Source: Legionellales bacterium
Lineage (GTDB): Bacteria > Pseudomonadota > Gammaproteobacteria > JAGOUN01
Direction of reading: 5' to 3'
Assembly (NCBI GenBank): GCA_027486005.1
Contig: JAIXPZ010000047.1
Coordinates: forward strand, 1 to 47,104
Length of the DNA: 47,104 nt
Shown here: positions 1-6,024 of the stretch, in pieces
Layout of the letters: each line of letters starts with the position of its first letter
Numbering within the stretch: position 1 is the first letter of the stretch
Notes under the pieces: generated by a model
Told to the model about the DNA's origin: nothing
Seen by the model: the letters and a program-made list of their open reading frames with translations, nothing else
The model's database searches: none
Program-made: the position numbers and the translations under genes

Positions 1-594
1 AAACTCGATCACGTCATCATAGACAGGATTTTTACTGACTTTATGATGTTCCTCTATTGGCAGAAGGTGTTTTATTCTGTTCATCTCGGTGTCATCATTT
101 GTGTTAACCACGATGCTTCGAAGGTTGTTGCAGCGAAAAAAAGCGCGATCACCGATTGTTGTCAGCCCGTGAGGGAAGGTGAGTTGGGTCAGGCCGATGC
201 ACTCATAAAAGGCGCCATCACCGATGGTTATCAGCCCGTGAGGGAAGGTGAGTTGGGTCAGGCGGGTGCAGCCATAAAAAGCCCTATCACCGATGGTTGT
301 CAGCCCGTGAGGGAAGGTGAGTTGGGTCAGGCCGAAGCATTGAAAAAAGGCGCCGCAACCGATTGTTATCAGCCTGTGAGGGAAGGTGAGTTGGATCAGG
401 CCGGCGCAGTCAGCAAAGGCATCTTCACCGATTGTTGTCAGTGTGTCAGGGAGGGTGATTTGGGTCAGGCCGAAGCATTGAGAAAAGGCTTGCTTATCGA
501 TTGTTGCCACCCATTCTGGGACGATGAAAGCCCCGTTAATGATATCTTCGTCATTAACTCGTGACAGTGTTCTGTCGTCATATGATAGTTGCAT
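1..594 (-). CDS. BspA-type leucine-rich repeat protein, 5' part only
   Basis: The minus-strand frame is open from an ATG at 594 to base 1, so the first 198 residues are present and the C-terminus lies off the left edge. After a short N-terminal segment (MQLSYDDRTLSRVNDEDI) come about six LRR_5 repeats of 23 residues with the pattern LTQLTFPHGLxTIGDxAFxx. They are followed by a non-repeat segment containing NTNDDTEMNRIKHLLP. BspA-like LRRs are surface or secreted binding modules in many bacteria and are common in amoeba- and arthropod-associated Legionellales; no enzymatic motif is visible. There is no signal peptide at the start. An AGAAG stretch upstream is a weak ribosome site. Base composition is richer in GC than the neighbouring accessory block. 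Family is confident, role unknown. Confidence 0.8.
   Translation of the reverse strand, partial: MQLSYDDRTLSRVNDEDIINGAFIVPEWVATIDKQAFSQCFGLTQITLPDTLTTIGEDAFADCAGLIQLTFPHRLITIGCGAFFQCFGLTQLTFPHGLTTIGDRAFYGCTRLTQLTFPHGLITIGDGAFYECIGLTQLTFPHGLTTIGDRAFFRCNNLRSIVVNTNDDTEMNRIKHLLPIEEHHKVSKNPVYDDVIEF
119..530 (-). repeat. 69-bp tandem coding repeats of the LRR gene
   Basis: Five to six DNA units of about 69 bp (23 codons) follow one another. The segment encoding LTQLTFPHGL is nearly identical at the DNA level in the central units. This indicates recent duplication or gene conversion inside the LRR array. The units are coding repeats, not a CRISPR array: there are no unrelated spacers. Confidence 0.8.
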
Positions 595-731
595 CTCATT
601 TTTCTTCTACTATGGAATTAACCTGTAAAACACGATTAAGATAAAAATATCGCATAAAAAACAAGCTGTCATTTTTTAGCTTTAACAGTATTTTCTAGAC
701 CTAGAATAGAATTTTTTTTAAACAATTGCAA

Positions 732-887
732 TTATAATCCAGGTCTGCCTATTTTACTCTCAGCGCTGGCCTGCATGTCCTCTCGCGGAAGCGATATACG
801 GAATTTATTTAAAACATCAGTGACGTACCCGTCACAAATACTGCTTTCTTATTCAGTAAGTAATTTTGCGTATTTTTCTGCCGACAT
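732..887 (-). pseudogene. possible decayed small reading frame
   Basis: Reading the minus strand from an ATG at 887 gives 12 codons (MSAEKYAKLLTE), one in-frame TAA at 851-849, then 38 more codons in the same frame ending at a TAA at 734-732. The second part includes the protein-like stretch ICDGYVTDVLNKFRISLP and ends IGRPGL. The composition looks more like real protein than random AT-rich translation, so this may be a gene broken by one nonsense mutation. I do not recognise the family. A chance open stretch is a real alternative. Confidence 0.25.
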
Positions 888-1036
888 CCTCGCCCCTCTT
901 TGCCATGCTCGGTATATTACTATGAAATTTTATCTCGTTGTGAGACAAATCGCACAAAAAAATCTAATCCCTACTTAATGTTTCCTTAATATTAAAAGAT
1001 CAATATGAAATTTATAAAATTTTCAGAATAGTTTAA

Positions 1037-1073
1037 ATAAAGAAAGTCCTACAGGACATTTCTGTTTCTTTAT
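1037..1073. repeat. two-level inverted repeat
   Basis: A 9-bp perfect inverted repeat (ATAAAGAAA at 1037-1045, TTTCTTTAT at 1065-1073) encloses a second small hairpin (GTCC / GGAC around TACA, 1046-1057). It could be a regulatory hairpin, a terminator-like structure or a relic of a palindromic repeat. No function can be assigned. Confidence 0.45.
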
Positions 1074-1190
1074 CAGTAGACTCTGCGATAGTAACTCGTC
1101 CTGCTAGTAATGATAGATTTTTTTTGAAGTGTGCTCATAAAAATTGCGGTAATAGTATTTAAGTATCGCTCGTGAAATCGGAAAAAATAC

Positions 1191-1967
1191 ATGATGAATA
1201 CAATTTCAAAGATTAATTTTCCTGAGAATCAATATGAAACTGATCATAAATTATTAGCGAGACAAGCTATTTACAATTATAGTTTACGACAAGACACTGT
1301 TTGGGGGTGGTCAGCAAAAAAATACCCTGTTTTGAATGGTAGTAAGTTGCTTGAGGTGGGTTGTGGCAATGGTGTTTTTTGGAAAGAAGCCCTCAAAATT
1401 TTTCCTCAAAATTTAGATATCACCTTAACTGATTATTCAAAAGGAATGTTGGATGAATCAAAAAGAAACTTATCAGAATTATATAATTTTAGATTTTCTG
1501 TTGCCGATGTCGAAAATCTTAACTATCCTGATCGATCTTTTGATGGAGTGTTTTCGCATTATATGCTTTACCATACCAATTCACCTACAGCTGCGCTTTT
1601 GGAAATCCGTCGAGTATTAAAAAAATCTGGATTCTGTGGTATTTTATTGCCTGATAACCATCATATGGAATCGATTTTTTCTGCCATTGCCGTTGATTAT
1701 CCTATTCATGCTCAGTCTTTTTCTTCCGAGTCTGCTGCGAAAGTTCTTCCAAGCATATTTGCATCGGTAGAACATGAAGAATATAAGGACATCATTAGAA
1801 TAAATAATATTGAAGTTATTTTAAATTACATCGCTTCTCTATCTGATTTAGATAAACAGAATCTCGATTTTTTTCAAAAAGCTAGGGAAAAGCTAAACAA
1901 GCTAGTGGATTCCTTTGGATTTATTGAGCTATCTTTCAGCCAAAATTTATTTATAGTAAAAAATTAA
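1191..1967 (+). CDS. class I SAM-dependent methyltransferase (Methyltransf_11-like)
   Basis: This 258-residue protein has a Rossmann-type methyltransferase core. The SAM-binding motif I is LLEVGCGNG at about residues 53-61, the acidic strand is ITLTDYS, motif II-like VADVENLNYPDRSFDGVFS follows, and a post-core VLKKSGFCGILLPDNHH segment comes next. Length and motifs fit small-molecule methyltransferases; the substrate is not evident. It starts the accessory block and is followed after 12 bp by the EEP-fold gene, so the two are probably cotranscribed. An internally deleted copy of the same gene lies at 12135-12368. The start is the first of two consecutive ATG codons; the ribosome site is weak (CGGAAAA). 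Confidence 0.85.
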   Translation: MMNTISKINFPENQYETDHKLLARQAIYNYSLRQDTVWGWSAKKYPVLNGSKLLEVGCGNGVFWKEALKIFPQNLDITLTDYSKGMLDESKRNLSELYNFRFSVADVENLNYPDRSFDGVFSHYMLYHTNSPTAALLEIRRVLKKSGFCGILLPDNHHMESIFSAIAVDYPIHAQSFSSESAAKVLPSIFASVEHEEYKDIIRINNIEVILNYIASLSDLDKQNLDFFQKAREKLNKLVDSFGFIELSFSQNLFIVKN

Positions 1968-1979
1968 TTCGGAGCTAAC

Positions 1980-3074
1980 ATGTTTAATGTTTTTTTAAGT
2001 GATCATACTCCCTTCAATATTTCAACCGACAAAATAACGGTGTTCTCTTTAAATATTATGTTTAAAATGCATTATAATGCATCTAAAAAGTTTTATAACA
2101 ATGGATTTCGTTGTGAAGAAGAAACGGTCGATCAATATCGCTCTCGATTAACACAAATAGCACTTGAAGTTTCTGGAAACATTAATGCAAATAAAACTAG
2201 CATTTTTTGTTTCCAAGAATGCCCGCAAAATAGAAGAGATGAACATTTCTTTTTTAGTCAACTCATTGAAAATAACAAAACATTCGCTTTAGAACACTCA
2301 AATGGATGTTCAAGAGGTTACTTTCTTACAACATTCTATGATGTTGATCGTTTTCAAGCTGACTATGCATTATCGGATAGAATTCAAAAAATTCCTTTGA
2401 GTGGCGGGCTGAATGGAAGAATGCTAGCGTTGTCTCTTGAAGATAGAAAGTCACGAGAAAAATATCTTGTGATTAATGTGCACGCTAATTTTAATATAGA
2501 AATTAAAACAGACATTGAAAATATTTATGCTGAATCAAAACGTTTTGGCATTCATTATATTCTTTTTATCGGTGATTTTAATCGAAATTTATTAATCACT
2601 ACTCAGGATCCGGATAACTGTCAAAGGGTATTTTCAGAAGCCTATCAACGAGGAGATTTTAATGATCTTAAGGCGCTATCGATAGAGCGTTCGTGTGTTT
2701 ATCATTCAGATGCAGGTTTAGAAATTCAAACACGTGATGGTGCTATAATGAGTAAAAGTCTTGGAAACATCAGCACATTAACCCTTTGGGATAGAAATAA
2801 AATGACACTTATTCGAGATCCAGCGGTGACTGGCCATTATTCTCATAAAGCACTCGTAACTTCAGAGATTTTATCGGCTATTGAGTTGGCGCATCAGCTA
2901 AATAATACAAATCATGAGGAAAAAGAAGAAGGGGATAGCAAGCGTATTTGTATTCGGGTTCCTCGCATAGGATTTCCTGCTCAATTTTTTTATTCCCCGA
3001 ATTCTCAAGACAGTACTGCCAGCCTCATCAGCAATGTCAATGTTCCTTCGGCAGCTTCTGTGTTTGAAATCTGA
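1980..3074 (+). CDS. endonuclease/exonuclease/phosphatase (EEP) fold protein
   Basis: The 364-residue product shows the ordered motifs of the EEP (DNase I / IMPase-like phosphodiesterase) superfamily. They are an Asn in SLNIMF near residue 25, the metal-binding Glu in FQEC near 79, NVHANF near 166, GDFNRN near 198 and the terminal His of GHYSHKAL near 287. Members hydrolyse phosphodiester or phosphomonoester bonds in nucleic acids, phosphoinositides, sphingomyelin or CoA-type molecules; which applies here cannot be read from the sequence. No signal peptide is seen. The last 75 residues are not part of the fold and look unstructured. It follows the methyltransferase by 12 bp with a GGAG ribosome site. 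Confidence 0.75.
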   Translation: MFNVFLSDHTPFNISTDKITVFSLNIMFKMHYNASKKFYNNGFRCEEETVDQYRSRLTQIALEVSGNINANKTSIFCFQECPQNRRDEHFFFSQLIENNKTFALEHSNGCSRGYFLTTFYDVDRFQADYALSDRIQKIPLSGGLNGRMLALSLEDRKSREKYLVINVHANFNIEIKTDIENIYAESKRFGIHYILFIGDFNRNLLITTQDPDNCQRVFSEAYQRGDFNDLKALSIERSCVYHSDAGLEIQTRDGAIMSKSLGNISTLTLWDRNKMTLIRDPAVTGHYSHKALVTSEILSAIELAHQLNNTNHEEKEEGDSKRICIRVPRIGFPAQFFYSPNSQDSTASLISNVNVPSAASVFEI

Positions 3075-3087
3075 CTGATACAAAAAC

Positions 3088-3112
3088 ATTACTTCTGTGA
3101 GGTGGAAGTAAT
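3088..3112 (+). terminator. hairpin after the EEP gene
   Basis: A perfect 8-bp inverted repeat (ATTACTTC / GAAGTAAT) with a 9-nt loop begins 13 bases after the EEP stop codon. It has no following T-run, so if it ends transcription it is not a classical intrinsic terminator. It does sit at the boundary between the two-gene unit 1191-3074 and the next unit at 3283. Confidence 0.3.
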
Positions 3113-3282
3113 TCGACTGCTCTACTTTAACCGTAGCTTTGAGTAAAAGATATTTACGAAAAGTGATTGGTTTCTGAGCTTTGATGAAAGCGGCGAGCGC
3201 ACTTTAGGCAGTTTCTTAATATTATTTTCAGAAATTTTTAGTATGATCAAATTCATTTTTAGATATCATATAGTATATAACC

Positions 3283-4029
3283 ATGAATCAATTTTTCGAC
3301 GATAACAGTCAATTTCTTAAAAAAATTGAAGGCTGCGCACTTTATGATTTAGTTTCTGAAATAAAGACTTGTGTTGCAAAAAAAAACTCTTCTAGGAAAG
3401 TAATGAAAGAAATTGCTGCTACACTACAAAGAACAGGAAAAGTTGGTGTGCATGCTATTTTAAAAGAAATTCTCGCAACTCCGGATGTTTTTTTTGAAAT
3501 AAGTTCAATCTCCTATCTGCATAAAAATGGCTTCTATAAAATCCCACTATTTTCATCAGGCTTGTTTACAATAAGATTACACATTTGGCTTGCAGGAGTT
3601 CAGTCCAAAGAAACCCTTCATGATCATCGTTGGAATCTTGCTTCTGTAGTGCTTGATGGCATGTTGGAAAGTGAGATTTGGGAAGAAAATTATTCGCCTC
3701 GCGCAAAAAAATACGATGAATATTTATATATTGATAAGCATACCACGCCGATATTGCAAGGAGCTTCAAGAGTTTCAATGAAAAAAGTTTTAACCTATAA
3801 AGCAGGAGAATGCTACACTCTCGATGCAAATGTGTTGCACCGAATTATATCACGTGGCAATTGTTTAACCGCAACACTCATTTGTCACTCAGCTTACTTC
3901 AAGGATTCCGCGAGAAACATTATTACTAATGATGCGGTTCCTGATGTAAAGCCAAAATATTTATTACCCGCAGAATTTGAAAAATTAGTCTATGATTATT
4001 TGGAGAAAAGTCAAAATGTTAAAGTCTGA
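3283..4029 (+). CDS. cupin-fold protein, probable metal-dependent dioxygenase-like
   Basis: This 248-residue protein has a C-terminal cupin core. A first metal motif LHDHRWNLASVVLDG lies near residue 112, and a second motif, AGECYTLDANVLHRI, supplies a third His near residue 186. That His-x-His plus His arrangement, without the usual Glu, resembles three-His cupins such as thiol dioxygenases, but similarity is only at motif level. The N-terminal 90 residues are helical and unassigned. No Shine-Dalgarno sequence precedes the ATG; a TATAGT hexamer lies 9 bp upstream. The 3' end overlaps the start of the next gene, so it is the first gene of a likely operon. Substrate unknown. Confidence 0.65.
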   Translation: MNQFFDDNSQFLKKIEGCALYDLVSEIKTCVAKKNSSRKVMKEIAATLQRTGKVGVHAILKEILATPDVFFEISSISYLHKNGFYKIPLFSSGLFTIRLHIWLAGVQSKETLHDHRWNLASVVLDGMLESEIWEENYSPRAKKYDEYLYIDKHTTPILQGASRVSMKKVLTYKAGECYTLDANVLHRIISRGNCLTATLICHSAYFKDSARNIITNDAVPDVKPKYLLPAEFEKLVYDYLEKSQNVKV

Positions 4030-4708
4030 ATTATATTACGATCTATTAGTGGAAGAAGTATCATCTATATTGCTTTCATCGCCTTTGCTTCTCAAGATAG
4101 ATATGCTACCCCTCTCTCAACTGCGTTATGTATTCTCCCAGTTGTATTATTTTGTGGATCTATTTCCAGGACTGCTAGCAGCTTTGCTTTGGCAATGCCC
4201 TGATGAACGTATTCGTTTTGCTATTGTTGAAAATCTTGTAGATGAATGTGGAGGTATTGAGAAAATCAATGCTAGAGATTTTACTGCTACGCATAGTGGT
4301 CTGCTAAAAAAGTTTGTTATGAGATTAGATAGAAATAATCCACTGTTTCCTACAAAAGGTATTGAGGTAGATATTTTAATAAATAGTTTTAAGAAACTAT
4401 TTATTTACTCAAGTCATATAGAAGCTTTAGGTGCTATGGCGAGTATGGAAGGAATGTCAACTAAATGGTTTGGCCTGATATATGAAAAACTATTAAATCG
4501 ACATGAATTTTCTTCTAGTGATTTGCTTTTTTTTGAAATACATCTTCAGATAGATGATGGGCACGGAAATGCTTTTAAAGAAGTTCTAATGCCTTTATTG
4601 AAAAATAAAAATGATTTTGTCTTGCTTAGGCACGGAATATTGACCTCTGTTAATATTTGGAAAACGTTTTATGAAAATCTTGCTGAGGTGATCTTTGAAC
4701 GGAATTGA
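4016..4708 (+). CDS. heme-oxygenase-like di-iron oxidase (HDO; CADD/UndA/BesC-type fold)
   Basis: Starting at the ATG at 4016, which has a GGAGA site at 4002-4006, the protein has 230 residues. It shows the HDO pattern: ENLVDECGG (Glu ligand), THSGLLKKF (His), ASMEGMSTKW (Glu), and FFEIHLQIDDGHGNAF, which carries His-x3-Asp-x2-His. The last spacing is the same as in chlamydial CADD. HDO enzymes use a non-heme di-iron (or mixed) centre and O2 to cleave C-C bonds, desaturate, N-oxygenate or self-sacrificially make p-aminobenzoate. The gene overlaps both neighbours (14 bp each), tying it to the cupin and the SHMT-like enzyme. The substrate cannot be predicted. A longer frame beginning at 3992 is possible but lacks a ribosome site. 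Confidence 0.75.
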   Translation: MLKSELYYDLLVEEVSSILLSSPLLLKIDMLPLSQLRYVFSQLYYFVDLFPGLLAALLWQCPDERIRFAIVENLVDECGGIEKINARDFTATHSGLLKKFVMRLDRNNPLFPTKGIEVDILINSFKKLFIYSSHIEALGAMASMEGMSTKWFGLIYEKLLNRHEFSSSDLLFFEIHLQIDDGHGNAFKEVLMPLLKNKNDFVLLRHGILTSVNIWKTFYENLAEVIFERN

Positions 4709-6008
4709 TCATCTTTTATCTCTTTTATTCAGTAATGAACTGCGTTCACGTGAAAGTGTTTATTTAACTCCCAGTGAGAATGTGTTGTCTCCATTGGCAA
4801 AATTACCATTTTTGCTTGATGCACATCATCGGTATTTTCTTGATGACTTTCGTCGGTTTGGGAAATGGTATTTTCCAGGGGGAAAGCAATTCGAAAATAT
4901 TGAACATGATATTTTAGCGCCACTGCTTAAAGAGCTTTCTGGTGCAAGTTATGTTAACGTTCGCCCTATTTCAGGTATGAGTTGTATGACCATTGCGCTT
5001 GCCGCTCTAGCTGAAAAAGGTAATTGTATAATGTCAATTCCTGTCGAGAACGGCGGTCATGTCAGTACTTCTATTGTTGCTGAGCGCTTGGGGTTACGGT
5101 TGCATTATATACCGTTTTCGACAACATATGACATTGATTTAGACCGCATGAAAAGTATGCTATTAGAAGAGCAGCCAGCGTTAATTTATATTGATCAGTC
5201 TACGCTATTGTTCCCATTGGATCCATTTTTTATTAGGCAGCTTGTAGATGCTGTTTCATCAAAAACAATTATTTATTATGACTCTAGTCATACTAATGGC
5301 TTAATTATAGGGAAAGCCATGTTTAATCCCCTTAAGCGCGGAGCGCATGTGATGGGCGGGTCAACACATAAGACTTTGCCTGGTCCACACAAAGGGTTTC
5401 TTGCCACGAATGAAAAAAGTATATCAGAGCGAATCAATCATTATGCTAATCATTTTGTGAGCCATCATCATCCAAGCAATATGCTTTCTTTGCTAATTAC
5501 ATTAATCGAAATGAAATTTTGTGACGGTGAAGTCTATGCAAAAAAAAATATTCTTAATGCTAAAACTTTTGCACGTGAGTTGCGTATGAGTGGCTTTGAG
5601 GTTGCAGCTGAAGAAAGAGGGTATACAGACTCTCACCAAGTATGGGCATATCTAGAAGATAAGACGCTCATGCAATCTTTCCTTGATCGCCTATATGCTG
5701 TGGGGCTAGTTGTTAATTATTTTGATAGCCTACCGGGAATAGCGCAACCAGCGATGAGGTTATCTCTATCTGAGCTAACACGCTGTGGCGCCGATGATGA
5801 TGTCGCAAAACGTTTAGCGCAAATAATGTCGAGAATTTTAAAAAGGAAAGTTATTGACAATGAATTAAAAGAGCAAGTTGAAGTTATCAAACAACAATAT
5901 TCATCACCCCAATATTGTTTTCAATTAAATGATATTGAAATAAAAGGCATTTCAGAAAGTCCCATTAAATTTTTTAATGATCTAATATTAATGCTATTTA
6001 AGTATTAA
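4695..6008 (+). CDS. SHMT-like fold-type I PLP enzyme (hydroxymethyltransferase/aldolase/transaldolase family)
   Basis: This 437-residue protein aligns by motif with serine hydroxymethyltransferase. It has LTPSEN at the N-terminus, a YVNVRPISGMS phosphate region, ENGGH (ring-stacking His), YYDSSHTNGLI (Asp to the pyridine N), GGSTHKTLPGP (Schiff-base Lys) and a late MRLSLSELTR carboxylate-binding Arg. It departs clearly from housekeeping SHMT in the segments around the folate site and has a divergent C-terminal 60 residues. Related divergent enzymes include threonine transaldolases (ObiH, LipK types) and methylserine aldolases. Translation appears to start at a TTG (4695) with GAGGTG just upstream, overlapping the HDO gene by 14 bp. 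It is probably a biosynthetic amino-acid aldolase rather than glyA. Confidence 0.75.
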   Translation: MNGIDHLLSLLFSNELRSRESVYLTPSENVLSPLAKLPFLLDAHHRYFLDDFRRFGKWYFPGGKQFENIEHDILAPLLKELSGASYVNVRPISGMSCMTIALAALAEKGNCIMSIPVENGGHVSTSIVAERLGLRLHYIPFSTTYDIDLDRMKSMLLEEQPALIYIDQSTLLFPLDPFFIRQLVDAVSSKTIIYYDSSHTNGLIIGKAMFNPLKRGAHVMGGSTHKTLPGPHKGFLATNEKSISERINHYANHFVSHHHPSNMLSLLITLIEMKFCDGEVYAKKNILNAKTFARELRMSGFEVAAEERGYTDSHQVWAYLEDKTLMQSFLDRLYAVGLVVNYFDSLPGIAQPAMRLSLSELTRCGADDDVAKRLAQIMSRILKRKVIDNELKEQVEVIKQQYSSPQYCFQLNDIEIKGISESPIKFFNDLILMLFKY

Positions 6009-6024
6009 TTAAGCAAGGCAATAT

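Larger units (their letters stand above)
595..1190. other. AT-rich intergenic region between divergent genes
   Basis: About 600 bp separate the minus-strand LRR gene from the plus-strand methyltransferase, so promoters for both should lie here, but I cannot place either with confidence. The region contains a short interrupted minus-strand reading frame (732-887) and a two-level inverted repeat (1037-1073). I see no tRNA and no convincing intact gene. Confidence 0.5.

Noticed and set aside
43-564. Plus-strand 173-residue frame with repeats of QPVREGELGQA
   Set aside because: It is the shadow of the minus-strand LRR gene; the reverse frame gives canonical 23-residue BspA repeats and continues off the edge.
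775-978. Plus-strand 67-residue frame
   Set aside because: No ribosome site, no recognisable protein features; it opposes a more protein-like but broken minus-strand frame.
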